Positions 36,960 through 50,900 of a DNA stretch of 64,000 nucleotides are shown one piece after another. The notes under the pieces were generated by a model that did no database searches, had not been told where the DNA came from, and saw only the letters and a program-made list of their open reading frames with translations. This DNA comes from Paralichthys olivaceus. Lineage: Eukaryota; Chordata; Actinopteri; Pleuronectiformes; Paralichthyidae. Numbering within the stretch: position 1 is the stretch's first letter; every line of letters begins with the position of its first letter. A program made the translations under genes and the position numbers. The stretch lies in assembly GCF_024713975.1 (NCBI RefSeq), contig NC_091112.1, positions 2,650,001 to 2,714,000 on the forward strand, written 5' to 3'.

Positions 36960-37690
36960 GCATGTCCATAAATGATGCAGGGCTGGTGGTGGTCAGGTGG
37001 ACACCAACTACTGCACCTCCTCTCTCTGTCTCCCTTCCCCTCCTCCCCAGGTCAGTTTACAGGCAGTGATGTGTGGAGTTGTAGTTCACAACATTTTCAT
37101 TTTGACCGGATAAAAATCAGTCAGCATCTGCACTTGTTCACCTACGGTTTCCTCTTCCGCCCCCTCTGTGTATTTGGCCGCCAACGGCCTGTTCACAGAA
37201 CCACCGTGCTGCTGTGCCAGGACTCTAGACGACTCACACCTGACTGACATTCATCCTGGGCCTTCAGGCTTCTGTCTCCGGATCACCTTGCTGCCGCTGG
37301 GCTGGACCTCCTCCAGGGTTGACAGCCAACTCTCTGGATACAAGTGTGTGAGCCAGCAGCGGAAACACTGCGGCAGCACCAGTATCTGTAACTGGACTCA
37401 GCGTCGGAGCGGAGGCAGCGAGGTGAGTCAGACGGGCTGAGGTGGTGGTTACATTCACCAGCTGCTCAGACACAAGCTGGAGCATTTCTAACAATTTTTA
37501 ATTAACTGTTTCTCAGGCTCTCGTCTCTTCTTCCTTCAACCGGCTGAACTTTTAATTGAACAAATGCTGTTATATTCAAATCTACTGTCAATTCTTCCTA
37601 CTCTTACTAATTTAAATAACCTTTTCATTCATTAATACATGCACAGGGGGGAAACGTCACTTTAAAGAAAACAGACAAAGATTTCTTTTA
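36960..37690. other. Intergenic DNA upstream of the unrecognised gene
   Basis: Moderately G+C-rich with open frames on both strands but no convincing splice-supported exon. It may hold the promoter of the 34-37 kb gene. Confidence 0.35.
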
Positions 37691-37727
37691 TTTTTTATAT
37701 TCATTCGTTTATTATTAAAACTTCAGA

Positions 37728-37972
37728 TCAGGAGTAAACTTTGCCCCCTCCTCTGGTCAGCAGGACGTTACTGCTGGACACCTCCTGGTTCTGCATCTCC
37801 ACCTGCAGCTCTGCAACACACAAAACAAAGGTTATTTCTGTCTCAGTCTTCCAGTGCATTCATACATATAACCTACGCAGTTTTTTTTTAATTCAGCACA
37901 GAGAAACTCACACTGAGGTCGTCCTGATGTCGCCACAGTTCTGACGCCGAGTCTTCTGCAGCTCTGGTTTTT
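37728..37972 (-). CDS. Candidate last two exons of an unidentified minus-strand gene
   Basis: The exon at 37810-37728 starts after GTGTTGCAG and reads LQVEMQNQEVSSSNVLL then GGGKVYS and stop. It joins in phase to an upstream block ending near 37916 that reads AAEDSASELWRHQDDL. An AATAAA follows the stop within about 40 bases. The peptide looks like a short coiled-coil end. I could not find a consistent acceptor for the upstream block or earlier exons. A splice-flanked piece at about 38380-38335 may belong to the same transcript. Function unknown. Confidence 0.3.
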
Positions 37973-40900
37973 TAATCACACATCTTCATTTAACCCTAAA
38001 AAACAAGAACAAATATGAAGTTAATGATTTGTTCAAACTGAACCAGTAAAAACTAAATACGAGTGATGCATCAACATTTGTTAGATCTTAAATCCAATTT
38101 ATTGATTTAGAAAATTACATATTCACTTTAAAATTGTTTTTTTTAAATTAAAACGAACTGGATTTTCTTGATTACAGGCCAAGCCAACGTGACCAAACGC
38201 AACCTGGACTCAAGTATTAATGAAATGTTTGTTTGATGGGCTCAGGTTGAGGATCCACCCTCCTCTAACTTACAAATGATAATATTGTAAGTATCAATTT
38301 TCATCTTTGTCATCTTTGTCAAGCTCACCGTGGTAAATCAATGTGGATCATCAGCCTCCTTCCACTGGTCCGGGATCCTGTGGCGAGAAACAGACAGTGA
38401 GAGTCTGACAGTGAACTCATCACTACTTCTTTTGTGTTTGAAGTTGCCTCCTTTAAAAAGAACAATGTGAAAACTCGATCATCTATGTGTGTTGTGTTTG
38501 TGATGGTACCGCTGGAGATATAAAAGAAAACCAAACGTATTTCTTGATAATATGTGTGTGAATTACATGTGAATAACATATACAGGTGTGTGTGTGAGCG
38601 TGTAGAGATGTTTGACAAAGTTCATTCAGAGGCAGAGTTATAAAAAGGCATCTCAGCACACCTCAGAGCTGCAGAGGGGACAAAACTAATTCAGGACGAC
38701 AACTTTCAAATCTGTTGCGGACCTGTGAGTTCTGTTACCGAACCGTGAGAAGCAGGACTTCCAACTGACACATCAGGAGTGTTACTGCAAATCCCCACAC
38801 AGAGCTGGGAGCTGCACATATAACACAGGGGAGTAACCATCTACAGAGGGTGGTCGTTTTCAGTGCAGATTTCTGGGCGGCGCACGTCTAGACGGGGCCG
38901 TTAAGAGGCCAAAAGGGTCATTCTGGCATCACACTCTGAGACGGGACGTGGGAAAGATTTTTGACTGATCAGGATTTAAAATATTAAATGGATCACAGTG
39001 CAGACAGATGCATCGAGAGCCTCCAGGGCTGGATTCACATCACAGTGAAGTTTCCTCTTGATGAAAGCTCATCTGAGCTCGTGAGAATGAACAGCACAAG
39101 AGTTCTTTGCAGCTACAAATGCAACTCCTACATACAAGCAACACAGGGAAACGGCCCCAGTCGTCAGGTACTGTACCTTTTCAACATGGTGGGCTGGTCA
39201 CTGGCATGACAGGGTGTTGAGGTGTAACAGAGAGTGACAATATGAGTAATACTGTACTGAGAGGAGAGAGGAAAGGAAAGCAAGTCTGGTGCTACTGCAA
39301 AATTTAATTCGAAGAGACAAAACTGATCAGCAGGATGAGAAATGATCAGAAACGTTGGGAAGTTACTGCTGTGTCAGTTCTGTAATACACAAAAAATACG
39401 TTTTAGATAACCTGATTTAAATTTTGTCACCGTTCCCATAATGCTTCGGTTGATATCAACAGGAAGTATGAGCATCCGTCTGCATTTTTGCAAAACTATT
39501 AGTATTTCCTGCCTAAAATATACTGTTGAATGTACACACAACCTTCACTGGTTTACTTTCACACTGAGAATCCTCCCGTGTTTAGGTTTTCTCTAACAAA
39601 AGTCCTGCAGATTCACTCAGGACCTTTACTGACATTTAATCAGAGTGGACATTGAAGCAGTCGCATTGAATCTAACAATATGTGCATCATATGAGTGTGT
39701 TCAGATTTGGCTGAGCTATGACACCATGAAGGAGTGTGTTTAACTGCTGTGATTTTAAAGCATCATTATCGACCGTGAGAAATGAAAAACAAGCTACAGT
39801 GGCAAAGCTTCGCCTCTTTGGTTTTCTGATAAACACAGAGAGGCTGTTAAGTTTGGAGATTCAGTCAGTCACTGCAGAGGAGTAATTGTTTAAGCTCTGC
39901 AACTAAAAGGAGCAAGTTAGAAAATAGTTACTATAATTATTTTTCAAGAACACATTAATTTTCCATTTAAGGGAAACAATATGTAAAAATGTATAAATCA
40001 AGTGTTCCCCTACATCGATTATCTTTGTCATAGAATCTTCTAGGCTTGGAGTTTCCAACATAACGTCCTTTAGTCATCAGGACAATAGTTGGAAAAATAA
40101 AAAAAGATTGAATGTCTGGAAGCTTCAGGAGAGTAAATCCAAGTTCACAGTCCATTATTCTACAGACAGATGTTGAGTGAAAAGTAGTAAACGTGAAGAA
40201 GAATGCAGAATATTTTCATCCATCATCAGACAGATAAAACTCACACCGAACTCCATCTATACAAACACACAGAGTCGCAGAGATTGTCGTGTCATGATCA
40301 AAGTTCAACAAACTGCATTGAGAATGGGATAAAAGTAACTCGGTGTGTGAATTGTTTCACTGTCAAACTGCTGAGAACCCGTCACACTACCACAAAAATA
40401 ATTTACAGGACACACAAACAGTCAGGAGAGGTGATAACAGGTACTGTTCCTGATATCAATACTGTGCTGACACGATTCAGATCAACAAAAAGTGCCAACT
40501 AAAACATGTATTATGATTTTAATGACTAATAATACATAAGTGATCAACACTGGGGGGAAAAGGCTTTGGGCAAATGTGTTGTTGGAGGCAATAAGCTGTG
40601 CAATGTAGCTACTGAAGAGTCTGACCAGAAAATACATCTGTATAGTGTCTCATGTGGCACTGCTGTAAGACATGTGAGATGTGGTACAAAGACAGAAACA
40701 CCACAAACGCTTTGAGAGAATTACAGAGGTAAGCACCATCACATGTATTGAGCTTTGCGGTCGACACAAGACGTTTTCCAGTGCTGATCACGATTCATGT
40801 CCAAAAAACTGACATCCCGAAGTTTGCACAAGATGACACGTTTCCAGTTTCAGCGCTGTATTCCACACATCTGTACTTTTAAAATGTTGAACCAGTGACT

Positions 40901-43900
40901 CAGCCGTCCAGTCAGTTGTTTTCACACATACATAGAGAAGTTCAAGTACTACAACCACACACACACACTGCACAGGCTACATTGCGCCGCCACACCCACA
41001 CACAAAAAGGTTGAAGAACCGAGATCTGCACTGTGAAGCCATTATTTTTAAGTGTGATGCCAGAAGCCCTGTAAGCGCCGCTGTGAGCAGCGACTCAGGA
41101 AAGAAGAGTTCAGTTATGGGAGAGCTTATGCATCTTGTATTATAAACATGGATTGGACACTTACCTTACTCGTTCAGCTGATCTGTGTAATCATACCTCA
41201 GGCTGCAGTGCAAACAAGTCCAGGCTTTACTGTCCACTGACTTCTGCAGAACTACTCATCGTCATTGTTACCCAACTGCAGAGAAGAGCCTCTACTGTGG
41301 ACTGGGGCAGCCTGTCTCTGACAAGCTGGCTGACAGCAGCTAGCACACCTCACATGTACTCAAAGACGTGACACACAAACACACACCCGCACACACACAC
41401 ACAAGACATAAGCACACAACACACGCACCATCCTCTCTTCAACCGTAAGGTGCATGAGGCTCCCTACATCAGGCAGGTTGGTGAACAAGGTGGTTGGTCA
41501 AGTGTAGTTTTTACCAACAGGTTTAAAGTCAGGAATTGTTCACAAAAGAGAATGAATATGAAAACGTGCGGGTGATAGATGACATGAAGCCTTTCAACCA
41601 ATCTAAGAATGTCAGTGTCAAAGCTTTGGCTTTAATAGAATAACATGCATTGGCAACTAGGGAGATCCTGTCAGACCTGTAATATAGTTACTGACGAGTC
41701 TGTCACATGTGACAGATGTTGCCTTTAAATACATTTTAATAAATAATAAGAGTGTCTGCTTAATTGGTGTCTTGTTAAGCCAGAATGTCAAAGAATATTG
41801 TGAACAGGGGACATTCAAGACATCAGTTATATAGTCTATGTGCTTGGTGCTGATTTTAAATAAATCTTGAATAAGAACTTGTCTTATAGGAGGAGTAAGT
41901 GATTCTGTAAAGGATTGCTGATGACAGCAAAACAAATACACCCTCCCTACAGTGCTCCTTCAGAAGCTCTCTCCAAAGTCATGGGCATGCATTGCCAAAG
42001 CAACAACACGATGGTGACATTCAGGGCGTCAAATGTGCCGTCCTCGTGGCTGTAACACTCTGCATGCTGTACAGGAAAAAAACAACGAGACAACAGGTAT
42101 CACCGCCCCACTCCGACAATGTTCTCTCCTTTCCCATGTCCTGTCCGCAAGCACCCATGACCCCTGCTGCTGCTGATTGGCTAGAATAACGTAACGTTTC
42201 AAATTCACATGGTCGAGGCTGCGTAGCAACATGGGATTTCCTGGTAAACATGATGAAAAAATGATAAAAGATTTTGACAAAGTGAACCAATTAGAATCAC
42301 TTACCCCCCCCCCCCCTTTAAAAACATCAAGTCAAAGTTTTCTGTAATAATTCAATAATCAAATGTGTTGGCAACAAACTTCGTTTTCCAAACCTCCAAT
42401 ACACCATCATGTGATGTGCTTGATGAAACCGTTGAGATCTCAACCAAGAGCGAGTTTCTCATTAAACCTTCAAAGCTTTGGTTCCTCTTGCTCTTATCAG
42501 AGATGGAATATCAAACATTACCGGCATCCTCGTGTCATGAAGGAGTTTAACTTCACTCAGACATGAGATGACTTTTATATTAATGTTCCTTACAGCTTCA
42601 TTTTGAGTGAAGACGTGATGACATAGTTATGAAAGGAGCCACAGTTGGTGCCTGATATTTGGCATCTGGTACATAAGACTAGACAGCAGAGGACGTTTCC
42701 AGTAGAGTTCAATCTGCCTGGTTTCTCATTGTCAGAGTGAAGAGAGAACAGCTCTCTCATGTTGGCAGCGGAACATATTCGAGCCACCGCTTCGGAATTA
42801 TGTTGGAGTTCAAGCTGCAGGTTTTGAATCATCACTTCCTACAATGTCGGGACTGGTAGGCACAATGTGTACACTCATCACTCAACGTGACTATAAACCA
42901 GGCTGCTTATTCGGACACATCGAGTTAATGGAGACTGGTTTACATCTGAAAGATTAGTTTAGTCCAATAAAACTAAATCAAAATGTAAAATCCATTTTCT
43001 GAACTTCAGTTCAACCTTTACTTGTGCAATAACGAAGGACAAAATTTCAATTCTTCCAACTTTCCCAGGTTCAGTCCATACTAGTGAGCCACCACCTATC
43101 ACAATCAATAATGATTTTTTTTTTTAACAAAAGGTGCTATATGCTCCTTAAGAGTGATAGTTCTTCATTAATAAAATTGCTCTGACAGAAGCAACATGTA
43201 CGTCCAGCTGAATGTTTCCTTTGCTAATTCTGCCGTTACCACTGACTTTGAATTTCTTGGTTTGGAAAGTTCCATCTCAAAGTCCAACACCTTTAAAGAT
43301 GATCAAACCTGTTAGAGAAAAACAAATGGTACACAACACCAACAGACATACATAACATTACAAGTTTTCAATTTTACATTTCAGTCCAATTAATCCACCT
43401 GAATTTTTCTAGTTCTGTTCTATAAGATGGTCAGTCACTGTGGGAGGAAGGAAAACTATTTACACTATTTAACCTCTAAATGAACCTCATACATTAACTA
43501 ATTACATTTTTTTTAAACTTATTCTGCACCAAATCAAGTGAAATAAAATATGTAAATTCAATTTCCAAGTTTTTAATATTCTTTTACTTTTCCATTTCCC
43601 TTGTGATTAAAAAAAATATTGCAGTGGATATTTTAATTACCAATCCACATCCAAGTACTGTGCATTAAAATCAGCCAACCTAGTTTCCAAAAGAACTAAA
43701 GCTCATGCCAGGATAAAAATCTACTGGTCCAGCTTGACAATTTCAGAAATTCTAAATTCTAAAATGACCATCAAGAAACTAGTAAGAAGAATGAGGTGTC
43801 AAACTAAATATATTGTTAATTTCATGATTTCTATTACATTACTTAATCAACAAAATAAAAAATATATATCTTGTATATGTTTTACTAGAAGCTGTCAACA

Positions 43901-46560
43901 GAATATAATGTCTAGAACAACTTTCGAAGCAAATACAGGCCAAGGTGAATAATAATGAGTCAATGGTTTCAGGTGAAGATCTGAAAATAAACACAGTGAC
44001 ACTAACACTACCTCACAAACACAGCCGATATAAAACCTGAAACTGCTGAAAATGTTATTTCCATAAATGTAGTGTGCAATCACTAAAAATGCCAATATAG
44101 AATTTACCAATCCACATCATTTGATAAAAAATGTAAAGAGCTAAATTTGATTTTCAAGTTAACAGGCTAAAACATCCTAAGTAATCTCTTTAATATTTGG
44201 GAATCCATTATGTTGTAAGTCAACTGTTCTGCACTATGAACGTCATATGACTAAATCTGCATTGTTACCTGACTGTAACTCACCGGCAGAAGAGGGAAAA
44301 CGTGTTGATGAGAAATTCATATCTATAGACAGAACAGGTCTGTGGGTGGGGGACATGATTTTGGGGCTGGAGACCTTTTGGTTTCCTTTTTCTAATTTGA
44401 CCGATTAGAGCAGGCTCTGGCTACCTGCAGTTAAACATCTGTGTGGAGAGGTGGAACATGTTAACAAAAAGCTGAATTTTATCAATCTGCTTTCATATGC
44501 AGTTAACTAAAACACCTAGGAAAAGTATTGCGTGAGATAAAAAAAATAGTCTACAGTGAATGAAAGACCCAGATAGCCCCCGCTACAATCAAAGATTGGC
44601 AGTTGCCCCCAGAGGCTTATTTTCTGGCTGATGACAATTAGCTTCTTTGCTCCAAATCTTTTGTGCTTCGTAATCCTTACAATCTGGTGCACAGTGTCAG
44701 CTGAATCTTGCCATCTCAGGATATTTGCTCAATGAGTTCAATGTTACAGGTCATTTTGGGTTCACACTACACAGCCTCAAATTCCTCCACAATCCACAAT
44801 TTTTAAAGCTGGGCAAACCTGTTAAAGAAAAAATGGACAGAACACAAACACACGCAACATTTCAGGTGCACACTCCACAATTTACCAAATTCATCCAAGT
44901 GTCGTCCTCTGCTTTGCATCCATTAAAACGTGTTTGCAGGTTCTCAGATGATACACAAAGAAGCACTTGGAAGACTTTCAAAAAAAAAAAGAAGAAAAAA
45001 AAAAGTCTTTTGCTATTTGATGTTCCCCCATAAGATGCACTGAAGTCATCCTGTTATAGGTCCACATGTTGTCAGCCGCTGAGGACGGTGAAACATTTTG
45101 ATGGTCAATGATTTCAGGCAGGCTCCCGGTTCATCTAGCTCTGCAGCATAAAAAATATTCAGCTGCAGCCTATACTTGTTGCCTATACCTGCATTCAAGT
45201 CAGCTCCAATTAACTGTCAGTACAGCAGGGGTCAGGATCCTGGGCTCACATTGTAATGACAGGACAAGTGACTAGAAAGCTAAGAAGCAGAGCCACTAAT
45301 AATTAAATATAAACATGCAACCAAGGTTTAAGGTTAAAGCATTGACATTAACTAGAGTCAGATGCTGACAACATGAGTTCGAATGAACACAAGTAACCTT
45401 CCACAAAAAATGGTTACGCTCTGTGGACTGAACATGCTTTTTCTGTCCCCAAGTTTTTTTATTATGTTGCATTGAATTAACTTGGTTTAAAAAGTTTACT
45501 TTAACTCATTAGAGTAACTATTAAAAAATGCTTGGCCGACATTAATACTTGGGGAAGGACCAGAATGGTCATGGTTGGTCCAACATCAAGTCAAAAGAAG
45601 CACTGGAGGAAAAAAACAAACAAATAACCAAATTCTTTATAATTAACAATCAGGGGTCAAAAAACCCTTTTCAGCCATATGGCTGGTTTATGCAACAAAC
45701 CTGTCAAAAGTATTTGAGTATAATTTACATGACTTCTGTGTAAAAGCTCAACTTTTTCTTTTCATGGTGTCATGATCTTAAAGGGGATTCAATTGAGAAT
45801 GTCAAACATCAACAGTGTCAGTAACATAAAGTGAAAAGGGTTCAGCTGAGACAGGCTGTAAATTCCAGTCTGAGCCACATTGCTTGCTCATAATTTTCAG
45901 AGTACAAGATTTAGACTCTGGTTGCTTCATCTTCCTCAAATTGTAGACTTTATCAGCCTGTTTAAGATTTTAATTAATCTTCTAAAACCAACACCGATTT
46001 TATTTTTGACTTGTGTTTAACACAATTCTGTAAAACTGGAGCTCCAAATAATTAGCCTTTTCAACTTCTCTCTGAAAGAGTGAGCCGTCTTTCAAGTTGA
46101 GATTTTCTTCAAGAAAGAACTGTAACACATTTGCTTCTTTAGTTTCTGCAGGTTCTTCCAACTCCTAAAAAACTGACCATTACAGCTACTTGCACTTCAT
46201 GTAAAGGCAAGTACTGTGGCGATGGTATGGACATCGGATTCGGATATGATCTTATACAAGTTCCTTTGACACACCAACTATGTAGATGTGTTGTAATAGA
46301 AGTCAACTAACTAGAAATGTAAATTATAACGGCTAATCCACCAGACTCAATGGACATCAACTGTTTTCCACTAACATTCACACAGCTGTTAATGGCTGGT
46401 ATCATCATCATTTACTTAACCAACTGCCATTACATTACCAGCCCCTGCAAACTGCACTGCAGATGTTTTTTACAAGTATGTCAAAGTAAAAGTTATTTTA
46501 AATGGCTCTTTATGTCCAATGATGAGTGATTAAAAGAAATACAGACACAAATGGGGTCTC
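37973..46560. other. Long gene-poor interval downstream of sfpq
   Basis: About 8.5 kb without a supportable gene. It contains a TATAAAAAG on the plus strand at about 38641, CA-rich runs at 40955-40975 and 41368-41405, a C-run at 42304-42315, T-runs near 43110, and an A/T-rich tract over 43-46 kb with partly self-similar blocks. Open frames here are short and lack splice context. Part of it could be alternative 3' sequence of sfpq, which lies just upstream on the minus strand. Confidence 0.4.
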
Positions 46561-46564
46561 AACC

Positions 46565-47180
46565 GCCCAATTAAAGCAACATTATACGACTTAACTTAAA
46601 ATATCAGCTTTATTAAAATGATGGTTCAGTCACTTGGAATAGGGGATAATGTTTCCTCTTTCACTCCCACTCACCCTGTACGTTTGATCTTACAAACTTT
46701 GGTGAGTGGGTACGATTGTGGGCGAGGACTGAGATGTGTGCAGCTTCAATCATCGGAATCAGGTCCAGCAAGTTCAAGCGTAATGCTGAACTGTAGATCA
46801 ATAAACACTAAGAAGAGTTTGGTGCATTTGTTAAGGCTGCAGCTCCTTTGGTTGAGGAAGTCGGTTATGTCCATCATTCAGTTGGGTTTCAGTTCAGAGA
46901 GAACTTACAGACAACGCAGTAAGAGCTCTGCTAAGCACCTGAGGTTTTTTCACAATTAATTGCTCAGACACGGAGCACAACTGTGACTCTAGAGGGCGCT
47001 CTTCCTCTTGGTTAGTGCAGTCTGTTGACTCTCAATAACTCTTACTCAGAACCTGCACATGAGACACTCTGGACTATGTGTGTGTTATGAGCACAGTGTG
47101 TTCATAAGGAAACTCAGTGTCTACTATGAAAACATGCATTCTTAAAGGTTCTATGTATAATATTTCTGCTTACCTGAAAC
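46565..47180. repeat. Possible dispersed repeat
   Basis: Bounded by TTAAAGCAACATTATACG at the left and AAAGGTTCTATGTATAATAT at the right, both in the style of fish non-autonomous repeats. The 113-codon open frame inside matches nothing I know. Assignment is by style only. Confidence 0.3.
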
Positions 47181-47609
47181 AACTGTAAACGCAGACTTAG
47201 CGAATGAAACGTCTTGAACAAATTAGTGCACCCAACTAAAAATGAATAGCATTTTACTTTTAATGTCTCGGTTTACCCCCAAGTGCAGTGCTCGTGAAAT
47301 AAAAAGTTGTGGATTAAAAATGCACAATAAATTGCATCTGGTTGCTGCCTGGTCGACAGGAATCTTATCAAATGCTGAAGGTCTTACCAAGACGGAGAGA
47401 AAGGGTGCGAAACGTGTGCAGGGGGCATGAGTTTCGTTTTTTTCCTGTTCGCGTTACTGAACTTAAAGGTCAGGATTGTGGCAGAGATAACACATAGACC
47501 CTTTAAGACCTAATGTGGCAGATTTATCCACATTATTTCATTTGTGTTAAATAATTGGTTTATTTTAGTACGTTTCAACTTTTAGGAATAAACGCTAAAG
47601 GTTTGTCCT

Positions 47610-47980
47610 CATAGAACCAATTTGTCTTTATTATAATACATGCTTTGATTCCAAATTAATGGCACAAAACACAGCCATAGAAAGTTGAGAAAAATGTTAC
47701 AATTATCACTTCACGGCGACTCACAGAGGAAAGTACATCTAGAAAAGAAAAATGTACATGGGTCAGGAAGAACTAATGGATCACATGAGGGCGAGCTATC
47801 TTTCCAAACTACTGACAATACAAAATAAAAAAAGGAAAATATTGACTTTGTCATAAAAGGAGCAAATTGTCAAGCTAAAATGTAGCAACAATCTTAAACT
47901 TAAATACAAGAAATGCGACTCAACATATTTGTTTTGAAGTATCTGTACAAATTGCTGTAGGGTGCATCAAAGAGCAGCGT
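47610..47980 (-). other. sfpq 3' UTR and poly(A) signal
   Basis: A/T-rich sequence after the stop codon with AATAAAG on the minus strand at about 47620. Confidence 0.55.
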
Positions 47981-50900
47981 TTAAAAACGGGGTTTCTTAG
48001 CAGGACCATCAAACTCCTCACGAACCCTGCCGAACCCAGGGTTGCCAGGACCCATCCCCCTAGGACCGCCTTGGGCGAAGCGCTCATTGCGCTGCGGGGT
48101 TCAATGTGCCAGGGAGGCAGAAAGGGAGGCGGAGGAATACGGTTTTGGGATAAGGCCATAGCGCAAGAGCAAAGTTCATGTCCATTTAGAGGTGCACAAA
48201 GAGGTATGGTAATAGGGGTGGTTTGATTTATATTGTGAGCAGATTTACAACACAACCAGCAGGAGAATATCCGAAGAAACGGTTCGTTCCAATATGAAGG
48301 TCCACAGGTGCCACAGGTAACATACGGAAAAGGAAGAGAGGGTGATGCTTTCGTTAGTCAGTGCCTACCTCGCATGGTCTCTCCAGTGCATGCCAAAACT
48401 GGTTATCAGGTGAAGCACTCTTTAAATACTGACCATATTCATCTATCCATGATCATTAAATATGGCAAGAGATACATGCCCAAAATTCTTGACAGAGGTT
48501 TTATGTGAAAATGCATTGTTATAATATTATGGTTAGAAATCAATTACTGAAGAGATTTTTTATTCCTCTTTTACAGATGGAATTTGGGTTTACTAAGAAA
48601 TTTGGGAAAAGGCTATGAAATTAGGTGCCATCTTTCAATACAAAAATTGTGGCTCCAAATATTTTCTGGCACCGCAATGATAAAAGGCAAATTGCCTACC
48701 AATGGTGTCAAATGAGCAGGGAGTGTACGTACATGCACTTGGGCACAGTAAATAAACATTGCACAAGATATTCAACCCAGCCATTCCCCCCCCCAACAAG
48801 AAATTGTTCATCAATATGCAAAACATGTGTCAATTCTGACATGTTCTGTGAAAATAGAGTGAGAAAGACTTAAAAGCCAAACGTCCGGCAGAGGACAGCT
48901 CAGATTTACAACATGAAGATACAGTGGATAAATTAAAAATGAAAACAGTAATGTAGTCTGAATGTTTTGAACGTTTTGAATTGGATCTACTCAACATCTG
49001 CTCAGCCCCTGTCATTATTAGATGGTCTAACTGAGCTTCTATTGTAAGAAATCACTGCATCAGAATGCAAAAATGATGCAACCTGAATGTTTGTGAACCT
49101 GTTGCATTGCAAACATCAACAAGTTTGAATCTAAATGACAGTAAAAAAAAATTGGTCAAATTAAATTTTTTATGGGTGAACAAACCCTGGCGACAGAAGC
49201 TAGATGTGTAGCACATTACTTTTATATAAATAAAAATACTACCTCTAATAAGTTGCAGCATATACAAGCTTTTATACAAAAGAACGAAGCTTGTTCGAAA
49301 GCCAAGTATTCTCGGAATACTTTTCATTCACAACAAACATTAAGCCGCTCTTACTGTCAACTGTAATGCAGAAACAGAGCTAAGATTGGTACTACAATTC
49401 TGCCAGAGCTTCAGAGTCTGGTCCACTATTAACAACCTATTACGCAAAGTCACAAGGCGTTGCCTGCCCCCTTCAATTACTCCAGTTGTGCTGTTTTTAT
49501 AATTTTGTAAGAAATGTCTCATACCATCAGCCTGCACTAAATCTTAATAGATGCTCATTTTGAAAATTAAGAGATTGATAAGAAGGCGGACGTTTGCTGG
49601 TCCAGAGGATGAACTACAACCACACTGCAGGTGTCAAATTTAAGAGGGTCACACAGGGTTTACATAGCCACACAAAAATACACGGAACCTGTTGATATGC
49701 AGCTTAATTTCTTCAACGTGACAAATTATGCATGAAACTGGTACCGCTCGAAAAAGTGGTTTGGAACCGAATAAGCACATTGTCAACAGTTGAGGGAAAA
49801 AACACTGGTAGATGCCATTCTGCTTCGGGTAACGAAAAAGTGCCTGTCCAGCTCACATTGACAGGGCTTGCAATGTCAGTCCACTACACAGACAGTGATA
49901 AGCGAGAGGAGCAACGGACGTCTGTCTACAGCTATAAGGGAACACAGTGAAGAGCAATTTCTTAGATTTAGTGCAGGATGATGGTTTCACAACTGGAACA
50001 CGGTAAGACTCGGGTAAGGGGACTTGGCTTGCCATCGGAGGAAACCCTATCAGACAGGCGGCATATCCGTCACATTCAAAAACCAGCAAGCCACTTGAGT
50101 GTGACTATGACACAAGTCATTCATATTCCAGAACCTGCTCAACCAGCAGATTTTTATGAAAAAAAATCAACCGGGCGTCTTCAACAAAAAGGAGAGCCGA
50201 ACACAAACTACATTAACTATTGATCCTCCCAAAAGTGGGATACGTTACCATTTCGTTGCCCATCAAGCCTCCTGAGGATGGCCCCATTCCCTGCTGTCCC
50301 TCAAAGCCCATTCCACCCATGGGGAACTTCTGACCGGCTGCACCAAAAGGCATATCTAGCAGAAACACAACAAGTTAGGAAAAAATACTGCACCAGAAAT
50401 AAAATCCTAATGTGACCTGTCGATGTTACAGCTTTTGTTAACTGAGAGGTATCAAAGTGAATTCTAAGGAAATCATATAGCCAATGTAAGAGAAGTAAAA
50501 TAATAGGTGTAATGATCAAATTAATTCACAATGTTTTCTTTGATTTAAGATATTGTAGCTAAACCTTGATTAAATTCTGTATTCATAGTTTGTGGAGTTG
50601 TATGGGATGTAGCCTGTTCTCAGTACCTGACAGTTTCTTTATTTCTTAATAATCTCAAGGAAATAAGAGAGGAGTAGATTGCTTACCTCCCATGCCCATA
50701 GCTCCACCGGGATTCATCCTCATTTCCCTCTCCCTCTGTGAAAAGGAAGGAAATACACATTAAACCTGGGAAAACCTAAGTATCTCACTTCAATAAACAT
50801 AAGTATGTTTTATATACCATATTTAAAATTAACTCACATCAATGAAGTTGCCCATCCTGTAGTTCTCCTCACGCTGACGGCGCATCTGTTCTTCCATCTC

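Noticed and set aside
38625-38700. TATA-box promoter on the plus strand (TATAAAAAG)
   Set aside because: No coding exon follows downstream on the plus strand, so the match alone is not enough.
46618-46959. Plus-strand frame of 113 codons as a possible gene
   Set aside because: Leucine/serine-rich without recognisable domain, no splice context, and bounded by repeat-like ends.
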